From contig JBGCFR010000055.1 in the NCBI GenBank assembly GCA_045107045.1, positions 1 to 64,000 of the forward strand: a DNA stretch of 64,000 nucleotides. The letters run 5' to 3'. The stretch is from Putridiphycobacter sp045107045 (lineage in GTDB: Bacteria > Bacteroidota > Bacteroidia > Flavobacteriales_D > Crocinitomicaceae). Numbering within the stretch: position 1 is the first letter of the stretch; each line of letters starts with the position of its first letter. The notes beneath the pieces are model-generated. The model was given only the letters and a program-made list of their open reading frames with translations, was not told the origin of the DNA and ran no database searches. The position numbers and the translations under genes are program-made. Shown one piece after another: positions 1 to 7,522 of this stretch.

Positions 1-173
1 CCAACATTTTTGTTGATAACCATCACATCAAAAAAACTAAGTGTTTTTGATGTGTCAATTACCTTTCCGGTTATCGTTATTAATGAATCATTATAATTTA
101 CATCAATGGCCGTATCTTGACCATATAAGCCTGTAGTAATAAGAAGTAGAAATATGATTAAATATCTTTTCAC
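1..173 (-). CDS. Secreted carboxypeptidase-regulatory-like domain protein, N-terminal part only
   Basis: Only the first 57 codons are inside the window; the gene runs off the left edge. It begins at a GTG (171-173) and starts MKRYLIIFLLLITTGLYGQD, a clear signal peptide. The following segment, with GKVIDTSKTLSFFDVMVINK, has the look of the carboxypeptidase regulatory-like beta-sandwich that opens many Bacteroidota surface proteins (inference from the short stretch). A TAnnTTTG box lies 13 bases upstream. What follows the domain (TonB receptor, DUF or other) cannot be told from here. Confidence 0.6.
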   Translation of the reverse strand, partial: MKRYLIIFLLLITTGLYGQDTAIDVNYNDSLITITGKVIDTSKTLSFFDVMVINKNV

Positions 174-186
174 ACTGCCAAATTAT

Positions 187-194
187 CAAAAATA
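187..194 (-). promoter_or_regulatory. -7 promoter box for the left-edge gene
   Basis: On the minus strand the bases read TATTTTTG, matching the Bacteroidota -7 consensus TAnnTTTG, 13 bases before the GTG start at 173. I see no TTG at the expected -33 spacing, so the match rests on one box only. Confidence 0.4.
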
Positions 195-247
195 CAGCCA
201 AACCATTTTATTTTTGTATTAATTAACAAAATCAAACCCATTACCAG

Positions 248-280
248 TTGTTAGTTAATTGAAATTTAACTGTAATTTTG
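248..280 (+). promoter_or_regulatory. mnmA promoter (TTG-N22-TAATTTTG)
   Basis: A TTG at 248-250 and TAATTTTG at 273-280 are separated by 22 bases, within the spacing range known for Bacteroidota housekeeping promoters. The box ends 16 bases before the mnmA ATG at 297. Confidence 0.55.
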
Positions 281-296
281 CAATATTAAATAAGAA

Positions 297-1472
297 ATGA
301 AGACAGTAGTAGTTGGTTTATCAGGTGGAGTAGATTCAAGCGTAGCAGCCTATCTTTTAAAAGAAGAAGGGTATAATGTTATTGGCATTTTTATGAAAAA
401 TTGGCATGACGAATCCGTGACAATTTCTGATGAATGCCCATGGATTGATGATAGTCAAGACGCACTTTTAGTAGCTAATAAACTAGGAATTCCTTTTCAG
501 ACTATTGATTTAAGTGAACAGTATAAAGAGAAAATAGTAGACTATATGTTTGCTGAGTACGAAGCAGGAAGAACACCTAATCCTGATGTATTATGTAACC
601 GTGAAATAAAATTTGACGTGTTTATGCAAACGGCCATGCAATTGGGTGCAGATTATGTAGCTACTGGACACTACTGTAGAAAAGGAGAAACTGAAGATGG
701 TACTTTTCAATTATTAGCAGGAAAGGATGAGAATAAAGATCAGAGTTACTTTTTGTGTCAATTAACCCAAAATCAGTTATCTAAATCATTATTTCCGATT
801 GGTGAATTACAAAAATCAGAAGTAAGAAGGATAGCAGGAGAATTAGATTTAATTACAGCGAATAAGAAAGATTCTCAAGGACTATGTTTTATAGGAAAGG
901 TAAAGCTACCAACATTTTTACAGCAGCAATTAAAACCAAAAGAAGGTAATGTAATTGAAATACCATCTGATTTAGATGTATTAACGAACTATGAATCTAA
1001 TATAAAATCAGGTGATTTCAAATTTTTAAGCCAACCTTTTGTTTTTGATGAAACCATGGGTGAAAATAAAGGGACTCATCAGGGCGCTCATTATTTTACG
1101 ATTGGACAAAGAAAAGGGCTTGGCATAGGTGGGACACCATTACCTTTATTTATTGTTCAAACCAATACTAAAACGAATACGATTTATGTTGGTCAGGGTG
1201 AAGATCATCCGGCACTCAATAAGAAAGCACTTTTTATTAAAACTTCTGACATACATTGGGTGAGAGAAAACTTGAAAATGGAGATTGGTGAGAGACGAAA
1301 ATACAGTTGTAAAATTCGATATCGTCAGCCCCTAGAGGGTGTTGAATTAATTCGTGAAAAAGAAGGACTATATTTATTGTTTGATAACCTGCAAAAAGGA
1401 ATTAGCCCAGGTCAATTTGCTGCTTGGTATAGTGGGGATGAATTAATCGGTTCTGGTGTGATTACTTCTTAA
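297..1472 (+). CDS. mnmA: tRNA-specific 2-thiouridylase MnmA
   Basis: MnmA (TrmU) adds sulfur to carbon 2 of the wobble uridine in tRNAs for Lys, Glu and Gln, using ATP and a persulfide relay in the cytoplasm. The 391-residue protein has the usual length. The PP-loop SGGVDSS is at residues 9-15; the two catalytic cysteines are C100 (in NPDVLCNREIKF) and C197 (in SQGLCFIG). The FTIGQRKGLG motif near residue 265 belongs to the central domain. The start at 297 fits the promoter box just upstream. It converges on the peroxiredoxin gene and shares a hairpin terminator with it. The sufS gene 4 kb away could provide sulfur, though IscS-type donors are also possible. Confidence 0.97.
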   Translation: MKTVVVGLSGGVDSSVAAYLLKEEGYNVIGIFMKNWHDESVTISDECPWIDDSQDALLVANKLGIPFQTIDLSEQYKEKIVDYMFAEYEAGRTPNPDVLCNREIKFDVFMQTAMQLGADYVATGHYCRKGETEDGTFQLLAGKDENKDQSYFLCQLTQNQLSKSLFPIGELQKSEVRRIAGELDLITANKKDSQGLCFIGKVKLPTFLQQQLKPKEGNVIEIPSDLDVLTNYESNIKSGDFKFLSQPFVFDETMGENKGTHQGAHYFTIGQRKGLGIGGTPLPLFIVQTNTKTNTIYVGQGEDHPALNKKALFIKTSDIHWVRENLKMEIGERRKYSCKIRYRQPLEGVELIREKEGLYLLFDNLQKGISPGQFAAWYSGDELIGSGVITS

Positions 1473-1490
1473 AATACTAGTTAATAATAA

Positions 1491-1517
1491 AGGCCCAAAT
1501 CGTTTAAATTTGGGCCT
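1491..1517. terminator. Bidirectional terminator between mnmA and the peroxiredoxin gene
   Basis: The arms AGGCCCAAAT (1491-1500) and ATTTGGGCCT (1508-1517) pair perfectly over 10 bases around a 7-base loop. It lies between the stops of two convergent genes (1472 and 1537), and both flanks are AT-rich, so it can serve both directions. Confidence 0.8.
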
Positions 1518-1536
1518 CTATTTATATAAATTGAAA

Positions 1537-2169
1537 CTAGTTTTTTGCTAAATAATCAGCTACACCTTCGTGTGTTGCAGTCATCCCTGAATCACCTGCA
1601 TTCCAGTTTGCTGGGCAAACTTCTCCGTTTTCTTCAACAAACTGTAAAGCATCAACCATTCTTAATGCTTCGTCAACATTTCGTCCTAATGGTAAATCAT
1701 TCACAATTTGGTGACGAACAATTCCTTCTTTGTCAATTAAAAACAAACCTCTATAAGCTATCATTACGTCAGTTGCAATTAAACGACCATAATCATCATA
1801 GTCATATTCTCCTACTAATACGTCAAAAGCATCAGAAATAGTTTTATTAGTATCCGCTATTATTGGATATTTAACCCCTTTAATTCCACCTTCATTTTTT
1901 CCAAGTTGTAACCAACCCCAATGCGATTCTTCAGTATCTGTAGAACAGGCAACCACTTTAGTTCCTCTCTTTTCGAACTCCTCAATTTTAGCTTGAAAAG
2001 CATGTAGTTCACTTGGGCAAACAAATGTAAAATCTTTTGGATAAAAGAATAAAAGCACATGGTTTTTTCCAATGTATTGGTCTAATGAAAAATTCTCTAT
2101 TACTTCGCCACCATTTACTACTGCTGGAGCTGTAAATTCTGGTGCTTTTTTTCCGACTAAAACTGCCAT
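1537..2169 (-). CDS. Typical 2-Cys peroxiredoxin (AhpC/Prx1 type)
   Basis: This thiol peroxidase reduces hydrogen peroxide and organic peroxides in the cytoplasm. The 210-residue length is typical. The peroxidatic cysteine is C51 in FTFVCPSELHAF, and the resolving cysteine sits near residue 185 in GEVCPANWNAG; the presence of both marks the typical 2-Cys class. The C-terminal YLAKN follows the usual position of the eukaryote-like YF tail but lacks a clear YF motif. The gene is monocistronic, with a TAACTTTG box upstream (2210-2217, minus strand) and the shared terminator downstream. A reductant (AhpF or thioredoxin) gene is not in view. Confidence 0.95.
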   Translation of the reverse strand: MAVLVGKKAPEFTAPAVVNGGEVIENFSLDQYIGKNHVLLFFYPKDFTFVCPSELHAFQAKIEEFEKRGTKVVACSTDTEESHWGWLQLGKNEGGIKGVKYPIIADTNKTISDAFDVLVGEYDYDDYGRLIATDVMIAYRGLFLIDKEGIVRHQIVNDLPLGRNVDEALRMVDALQFVEENGEVCPANWNAGDSGMTATHEGVADYLAKN

Positions 2170-2209
2170 ATTATTATATTTTTATTGGTTTAAATAATTA
2201 TTTCTGATG

Positions 2210-2217
2210 CAAAGTTA
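2210..2217 (-). promoter_or_regulatory. Peroxiredoxin -7 promoter box
   Basis: The minus strand reads TAACTTTG, a full match to TAnnTTTG, 40 bases before the ATG at 2169. No good TTG was found at the -33 position. Confidence 0.45.
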
Positions 2218-2293
2218 AGAAGTATTTGCAGGGTATAAAATAATTCCCATTTAAAAAATTTATAGACTCATTAATTCAATTAATAAGACCAAT

Positions 2294-2998
2294 TTAATTG
2301 ATAATCATTCCCAATCCAAAACCGCAGAGTATGGCTATAAATTTGTAAATGTTAATTTTGTGACCAGCATTTGATTCAAAGATGATTGTAGTTGAAATAT
2401 GTAAGAACATACCAATAGCAACGGCCATTATCCAACTAATGTTTAATTGGAACTCTGACATAAGGTATGCTCCAAATAGCAAACCGAATGGTGCAGTTAA
2501 AGCAAAAACAAATAGACCAACCCAAGAGTTCACGCTACTAATTTTAGCAGATTTAAAAATTGTCATTAAAGCTATGGCTACTGGAATCTTATGTAAAAAT
2601 ATGCCCCACAATAAATTGTTTTGACCATGATTATGTCCTTCATGAGACTCAAGAAGTGGCATGGCTTCAATAAAAGAATGAATAGACAAACTAATTAAAA
2701 TGATATATGGGAATGACTTATTTGTATCATGGACATGTGTGTGTCCGTGCTCAGCTCCTTGTGAAAAATATTCTAAAAGTAACTGTAGTAGAAAACCACC
2801 CAAAATGAAATAGCCAGTATCATGACCTAAACTTTCGTATGTTTCAGGTAAAATATGAGTAAAAATAATAGTAAGAAGATATCCGCCACTAAATGACAAT
2901 AACAATTTAAGTGCTGATTGTTTTCGGAGTAATTCAACTAAAAGCCCACCTATTAATATAGAAGACACTAAAAGTAATATTTGAATTGATATTGTCAC
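2294..2998 (-). CDS. ZIP family metal (zinc/iron) transporter
   Basis: A 234-residue inner-membrane protein with seven to eight hydrophobic segments. The ZIP metal-path motifs are visible: HSFIEAM in the fourth transmembrane segment and LHKIPVAIALM in the fifth. A histidine-rich cytoplasmic loop (HGHTHVHD near residue 85) and a second one (HEGHNHGQ) fit a metal-binding role. It would import divalent zinc or iron. The start is GTG at 2998, overlapping the methyltransferase stop as GTGA, so the two are translationally coupled. The substrate cannot be fixed from sequence. Confidence 0.9.
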   Translation of the reverse strand: MTISIQILLLVSSILIGGLLVELLRKQSALKLLLSFSGGYLLTIIFTHILPETYESLGHDTGYFILGGFLLQLLLEYFSQGAEHGHTHVHDTNKSFPYIILISLSIHSFIEAMPLLESHEGHNHGQNNLLWGIFLHKIPVAIALMTIFKSAKISSVNSWVGLFVFALTAPFGLLFGAYLMSEFQLNISWIMAVAIGMFLHISTTIIFESNAGHKINIYKFIAILCGFGLGMIIN

Positions 2999-3726
2999 TT
3001 ATTCTTTTTTGCAAATATGATTAATCTGTCCGACTTTTCTCTATCAAATTGATTTAAATGATAATCTCCTGCTAGTTCTAAAATTTCGAAATTGGCTAAT
3101 TTCAGATATGATTTGAAGTTGTCAAGTGTTAATGCATGCACACGTTCCTCAAAAGCAAAATCTTCGCCTTCGTCATGAAATGAAATTCGTTTTTCAATGA
3201 TTCCATTAACTATTTTTTTTTCAATATGAAAGTCAATATTATCTATTGTTTTAGTTGCATGTGACTCTAAAGTAGCCTTTACTTTATGCTCATTAAGAAA
3301 GTCAATTACTAATATCCCGTCTTTGTTCATATATGAATAAATAGATCGCAACATATTTACATTATCTGCTTCGTCATCAAAATAGCCAATACTCGTAAAT
3401 AAATTAAAAACGAAATCGAATTTATACCCTTCTATGGGGTCACGCATATCATGCGTAAAAAATTTAAGTCTATTGTTTTCAGATTTTTTAGCACTTTTAA
3501 TAGAAGAAGCTGACAAATCTACACCAACTACATTGTATCCTAGTGTATTTAAAAACATGGCATGTCGACCCTTGCCACAAGCCAAATCTAAAAGTGTTTT
3601 ATTAGCTTGTATATCAAGCTTTTCTGTTATTTTTTTAATAAAAAACTCAGCTTCTGATTCGTCTCTATTCTTGTAAAGAATATGGTAATACTTGGTATCA
3701 AACCATGATTCAAACCAGTTTTTCAT
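2995..3726 (-). CDS. Class I SAM-dependent methyltransferase
   Basis: The protein has the Rossmann methyltransferase signature: motif I LLDLACGKGRHAMFL, followed by VVGVDLSASSIK (acidic end of strand 2) and a motif-like DFVFNLFTSIGYF. Its substrate is unknown. I chose the ATG at 3726 (MKNWFESWFDTKYYHILY, a beginning common in this family) over the possible start nine codons upstream at 3753, because the upstream residues VTIFVQKK add nothing recognisable. It overlaps the ZIP transporter start by four bases. Confidence 0.85.
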   Translation of the reverse strand: MKNWFESWFDTKYYHILYKNRDESEAEFFIKKITEKLDIQANKTLLDLACGKGRHAMFLNTLGYNVVGVDLSASSIKSAKKSENNRLKFFTHDMRDPIEGYKFDFVFNLFTSIGYFDDEADNVNMLRSIYSYMNKDGILVIDFLNEHKVKATLESHATKTIDNIDFHIEKKIVNGIIEKRISFHDEGEDFAFEERVHALTLDNFKSYLKLANFEILELAGDYHLNQFDREKSDRLIIFAKKNK

Positions 3727-3813
3727 TTTTTTTTGGACAAAAATAGTAACCATTTTGAAAAATACACGTTTTGTTTAACTGTATTATTAATGTTTTAACT
3801 TGAAAATAAATTT

Positions 3814-3821
3814 TATATTTG
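3814..3821 (+). promoter_or_regulatory. siaB -7 promoter box
   Basis: TATATTTG matches TAnnTTTG and lies 16 bases before the GTG start at 3838. The nearest TTG upstream is only 11 bases away, so the -33 part is not convincing. Confidence 0.4.
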
Positions 3822-3837
3822 TTGAACTACAGAATTT

Positions 3838-4386
3838 GTGAATAACATCTACGACATATTTGAGAAGCTAGACGAGAGAAATGTTCTTTTGTCATTTAAA
3901 GGGATGATAACACCAGATTTGTTAACAACCATTCTTCAGATTATTGAATCGAAAATGAATTCGTATGAGGAAAGACCTAAAGTAAAAAAGAAGGTTTTTA
4001 ATGTACTTGTTGAATGTCTACAAAATTTATATCATCATATTGATAAAGATATTGTAGTAGATGAAACAACGAAACGTGAAAAAGCCGCATTAGTGATGAT
4101 CGCTAGAAATACACATGATCATCAAATAATGACGGGTAATTACATGGAAACAAAAGATGTAGCAGATTTGAAAGAGAAGTTGGATTTTGTGAATGGAATG
4201 AATCGAGACGAGTTAAAGGCATATTATAAGGAAGTGTTGAATAATGGCGCCCGTTCTTCAAAAGGAACAGCAGGTCTAGGAATGGTTGACATTGCAAGAA
4301 AATCAGGGCAAAAATTAGGATACCATTTTCTGGAATTAAGTCCGCAATTATCTTTTTTTAGTTTAACAGTAACAGTATCAGAATAA
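3838..4386 (+). CDS. SiaB-like protein kinase (DUF6272)
   Basis: A 182-residue soluble protein of the SiaB/DUF6272 family, whose Pseudomonas member is a GHKL-fold kinase that phosphorylates SiaC on threonine. Here the helix VFNVLVECLQNLYHHID resembles the N-box of GHKL ATPases, and GTAGLGMVDIARKSG near the C-terminus resembles the glycine-rich nucleotide lid. The start is GTG. The stop is four bases before the SiaC-like gene, so the pair forms an operon. The phosphatase SiaA and the diguanylate cyclase SiaD of the Pseudomonas system are absent nearby. The family call is from memory of sequence and from the partner gene. Confidence 0.8.
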   Translation: MNNIYDIFEKLDERNVLLSFKGMITPDLLTTILQIIESKMNSYEERPKVKKKVFNVLVECLQNLYHHIDKDIVVDETTKREKAALVMIARNTHDHQIMTGNYMETKDVADLKEKLDFVNGMNRDELKAYYKEVLNNGARSSKGTAGLGMVDIARKSGQKLGYHFLELSPQLSFFSLTVTVSE

Positions 4387-4390
4387 AAAT

Positions 4391-4774
4391 ATGGAAAATT
4401 TATCATTAGAAGGGTCAGCAAAAACTCCAAAAGTGAGCTTTAATGCATCAGAAGGTCAATTGGAATTGAAAGGAAGATCGATACCTGAAAATTCGATTGA
4501 ATTTTATAAGCCACTAAATTCGTGGATTGATGATTATGGAACAAGTCCAAAAGAAATAACTTCAGTTGATATTAAATTAGAATATTTTAATACCTCTTCA
4601 TCTAAATGTATTTTGGATTTATTTAAACAATTAGAAAAAATTAACGGTAACGATACAGAAGTTAAAATTAATTGGTATTTCGAAGAAGATGATGAGGATA
4701 TGGAAGAAGCAGGTGAAGACTACCAAGCTATTATTGATTTACCATTTAATATGATTGAAATAGAAGAAATCTAA
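4391..4774 (+). CDS. SiaC-family regulatory phosphoprotein (DUF1987)
   Basis: A 127-residue acidic protein of the SiaC/DUF1987 family. In Pseudomonas aeruginosa SiaC is switched by phosphorylation of Thr68 and in its free form activates a partner enzyme. The same site is visible here: the segment LEYFNTSSSKCILDLF places a threonine at residue 68. The C-terminal third (EEDDEDMEEAGEDYQ) is very acidic. The gene follows the SiaB-like kinase directly and precedes coaE by 10 bases. The output partner is unknown in this organism. Confidence 0.85.
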   Translation: MENLSLEGSAKTPKVSFNASEGQLELKGRSIPENSIEFYKPLNSWIDDYGTSPKEITSVDIKLEYFNTSSSKCILDLFKQLEKINGNDTEVKINWYFEEDDEDMEEAGEDYQAIIDLPFNMIEIEEI

Positions 4775-4784
4775 TTCACAATTT

Positions 4785-5387
4785 TTGAAGTCTAATTGTA
4801 CAGTCGGGATTACCGGTGGGATAGGGTCAGGCAAATCTTATATTTGCAAAATTCTTGAAAACATGGGCTATCCCGTTTTTTATTCTGATCAAGTATCAAA
4901 ATCCCTATTAGCATCTGATCCTAAAATTATTCATAAAATAAAGAGCACACTTGGAGCATTAGCTTATAAAAAGGATGGAAGTGTCGATAAATCTTATATT
5001 GCCAATCAAATTTTTTCTAATGCTGATCAATTAGAAGCTGTAAATCAAATTATACATCCAGCAGTTAGAAAAGAATTTCAAGATTTCACTTCATCAAAAT
5101 CAAGTCCAATAATTTTTAATGAATCAGCTATCCTATTTGAAACAGGAGGTTATGATCAGTTTGACAAAACTATTTTAGTTACTGCCCCACATTCAGTGAG
5201 AGTGAAAAGAGTATTGTCAAGAGATGGAATTACTGCTAAACAAGTAGAGAATAGGATAAAAAATCAATGGACTGATGAAGAAAAAGTTCCCTTAGCAGAC
5301 TTTATTATCCGCAATGGAGAAAATGATATGCTCTTACCACAAATTGATAGAATTATTTCAGCGATTCTAAAATTACCTACCACCTAA
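4785..5387 (+). CDS. coaE: Dephospho-CoA kinase
   Basis: CoaE phosphorylates the ribose 3'-hydroxyl of dephospho-CoA, the last step of coenzyme A synthesis. The 200-residue protein has the usual length, with the P-loop GGIGSGKS at residues 11-18 and the following DQVSK helix typical of the family. The start must be TTG at 4785: no ATG or GTG lies between the preceding stop and the P-loop, and TTG gives the normal distance to it. It is the third gene of a siaB-siaC-coaE run. panD, for the same pathway, is at 54 kb. Confidence 0.93.
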   Translation: MKSNCTVGITGGIGSGKSYICKILENMGYPVFYSDQVSKSLLASDPKIIHKIKSTLGALAYKKDGSVDKSYIANQIFSNADQLEAVNQIIHPAVRKEFQDFTSSKSSPIIFNESAILFETGGYDQFDKTILVTAPHSVRVKRVLSRDGITAKQVENRIKNQWTDEEKVPLADFIIRNGENDMLLPQIDRIISAILKLPTT

Positions 5388-5409
5388 TTAGATTGATTCT
5401 AAATAGTGC

Positions 5410-5440
5410 TTGTTTAATCTTGAAACAACTTTTACCTTTG
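5410..5440 (+). promoter_or_regulatory. suf operon promoter (TTG-N20-TACCTTTG)
   Basis: TTG at 5410-5412 and TACCTTTG at 5433-5440 have 20 bases between them, a near-ideal Bacteroidota promoter. The box ends 16 bases before the sufS ATG at 5457, separating this operon from coaE. Confidence 0.65.
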
Positions 5441-5456
5441 CAAAAAAGGATAGAAA

Positions 5457-6674
5457 ATGCATTTTGATGTAGACCAAGTACGAGCACAATTTCCCATTCT
5501 AAAACAAAAGATTGGCAAATATCCGTTGGTGTATTTGGATAATGGTGCTACCACACAAAAACCACAAGTTGTTATTGATGCCATTACTAGTTATTACTCA
5601 AGTAAAAATGCTAACATTCATAGAGGTGTTCATCACTTGAGCCAAATTAGCACAATAGCCTACGAGGAAGCAAGATCAACTATTCAGAGTGCTATTAATG
5701 CTAAACATAATTTTGAATGCATTTTCACAAAAGGTACAACAGATGGAATTAATTTGGTTGCTCATTCTTATGGAAAATCATTAACCAAAGGTGATGAGGT
5801 CATCATTTCAGCACTTGAACACCATTCTAATATTGTACCATGGCAGTTCTTAGTTGAAGAGAAAGGAATAACTCTAAAAATAATTCCAATGCTAGAAGAT
5901 GGTTCTCTTGATTTTGATGCATTCAAATCAATGCTATCTTCTAAAACCAAATTATTGAGTATATCTCATGTGTCAAATGCCTTAGGTACAATTACACCAA
6001 TAAAAGACTACATTACTGAGGCCCATAAAGTAGGGGCAAAAGTACTTGTTGATGCTGCTCAGTCTTTACAGCATTTTAAAGTTGACGTCCAGGATTTGGA
6101 TTGTGATTTTATGGTGTTTTCTGGTCATAAAATATTTGGACCAACTGGTGTTGGAATTTTATTTGGAAAGGAAGAATTATTAAATGATTTACCTCCATAT
6201 CAAGGTGGCGGAGATATGATCAAATCTGTAACATTTGAGAAAACAACGTATAATGGTCTACCTCATAAGTTTGAAGCAGGCACACCAAATATTATTGGAG
6301 GTATAGCATTAGGCACTGCTTTTGAATGGTTAAATTCGATTGATTTGAATGCAGTTGCCAAACATGAAAGTGATTTGTTGTCTTATGCTACTGAGCAAAT
6401 TCTATCTATAGACGGAGTTAAGATTTATGGCACTTCTAAACATAAGAGTAGTGTACTGTCTTTTTTAGTGGATGGTTTGCATCCATATGATATTGGCACT
6501 CTTTTAAATCAGCAAGGGGTTGCGGTAAGAACGGGTCATCATTGTACTCAACCCATTATGGACTTTTTTAAAATACCTGGTACTATTCGTGCTAGTTTTA
6601 GCTTGTATAATACAAAGGCAGATGTAGATGCTTTTATTAATGCCTTGAAAAAGGCGATAAATATGTTACAATAA
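5457..6674 (+). CDS. sufS: Cysteine desulfurase SufS
   Basis: SufS removes sulfur from L-cysteine with pyridoxal phosphate and passes it to SufE for iron-sulfur cluster assembly. The protein is 405 residues, the usual size of group II desulfurases. The PLP-binding lysine is K225 in FSGHKIFGPTGVG, and the persulfide cysteine is C363 in RTGHHCTQPIM, with the short group II loop. The stop codon overlaps the sufE start as TAATG, so sufS and sufE are coupled. SufB, SufC and SufD are not adjacent. Confidence 0.96.
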   Translation: MHFDVDQVRAQFPILKQKIGKYPLVYLDNGATTQKPQVVIDAITSYYSSKNANIHRGVHHLSQISTIAYEEARSTIQSAINAKHNFECIFTKGTTDGINLVAHSYGKSLTKGDEVIISALEHHSNIVPWQFLVEEKGITLKIIPMLEDGSLDFDAFKSMLSSKTKLLSISHVSNALGTITPIKDYITEAHKVGAKVLVDAAQSLQHFKVDVQDLDCDFMVFSGHKIFGPTGVGILFGKEELLNDLPPYQGGGDMIKSVTFEKTTYNGLPHKFEAGTPNIIGGIALGTAFEWLNSIDLNAVAKHESDLLSYATEQILSIDGVKIYGTSKHKSSVLSFLVDGLHPYDIGTLLNQQGVAVRTGHHCTQPIMDFFKIPGTIRASFSLYNTKADVDAFINALKKAINMLQ

Positions 6675-7087
6675 TGTCAATAGCAGTAAAGGAAAAGGAA
6701 ATAATTGAAGATTTTGCCATTTATGATGACTGGATGGAGAAGTATGAATACATTATTGAATTAGGAAAAGACTTGCCATTAATTAGTAATGATTTTAAAA
6801 CGCCCGAAAATATTATTGTTGGATGTCAATCTCAAGTCTGGCTGCACGCTGAAAAGAAGGATGAAAAGATAATTTATACAGCAGAAGCTGATGCAATAAT
6901 TGCAAAAGGCATTATTGCATTATTAATACAAGTATTGTCAAATGAAACTCCAGAAGCCATTCTAAATACAGAATTAAATTTTATTAAGGAAATTGGATTG
7001 CAAGAGCATTTATCCCCTACCAGAAGTAATGGTTTAGTAGCCATGGTTAAACAAATGAAGCTTTATGCTTTAGCTTTAAAAAATTAA
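6674..7087 (+). CDS. sufE: SufE sulfur-acceptor protein
   Basis: SufE stimulates SufS and takes over its persulfide sulfur. The 137-residue length is typical; the acceptor cysteine is C51 in IIVGCQSQVWL, the family signature. The ATG shares its A with the sufS stop. It is followed four bases later by the DUF59 gene, so the three genes form one transcription unit. Confidence 0.95.
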   Translation: MSIAVKEKEIIEDFAIYDDWMEKYEYIIELGKDLPLISNDFKTPENIIVGCQSQVWLHAEKKDEKIIYTAEADAIIAKGIIALLIQVLSNETPEAILNTELNFIKEIGLQEHLSPTRSNGLVAMVKQMKLYALALKN

Positions 7088-7091
7088 TAGT

Positions 7092-7421
7092 ATGATTTCA
7101 ATAAACGACGAAAGTGTAAAAGAAGTAGAAGATAAAATAGTAGCTGCTCTTAAAGAAATTTATGACCCTGAAATTCCAGTGGACATTTTTGAATTGGGTC
7201 TAATATATGAAGTTAAAATAAAAGAAGATGGCTTTGTTGATATTGATATGACCTTAACCTCGCCAAATTGTCCAGTTGCCGAAAGTTTACCTGTTGATGT
7301 TAAAAATAAAGTGGAAAGTGTTGATGAAGTAAGCGAGTGCAAAGTGAATATTGTGTTTGATCCACCTTGGGATAAAGATATGATGAGTGAAGAGGCACAG
7401 CTTGAACTAGGGTTTTTGTAA
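7092..7421 (+). CDS. SufT-like iron-sulfur assembly protein (DUF59/MIP18)
   Basis: A 109-residue MIP18-family protein thought to help mature iron-sulfur proteins. The DUF59 hallmarks are present: YDPEIPVDIFELGLIYEV near residues 24-41, and a conserved cysteine C60 in LTSPNCPVAESLP. The last part, VFDPPWDKDMMSEEAQLELG, is also conserved in this family. It is co-transcribed with sufS and sufE, which supports the role. Confidence 0.9.
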   Translation: MISINDESVKEVEDKIVAALKEIYDPEIPVDIFELGLIYEVKIKEDGFVDIDMTLTSPNCPVAESLPVDVKNKVESVDEVSECKVNIVFDPPWDKDMMSEEAQLELGFL

Positions 7422-7522
7422 TCACCACTCGTAATTTAAAATTATTTGAGTCTAAATTAAGCTCTATTATTTTACGCCAAACTTTTTCACTTTAATTATT
7501 TTGTATAAGTTTAGCCTTTATT

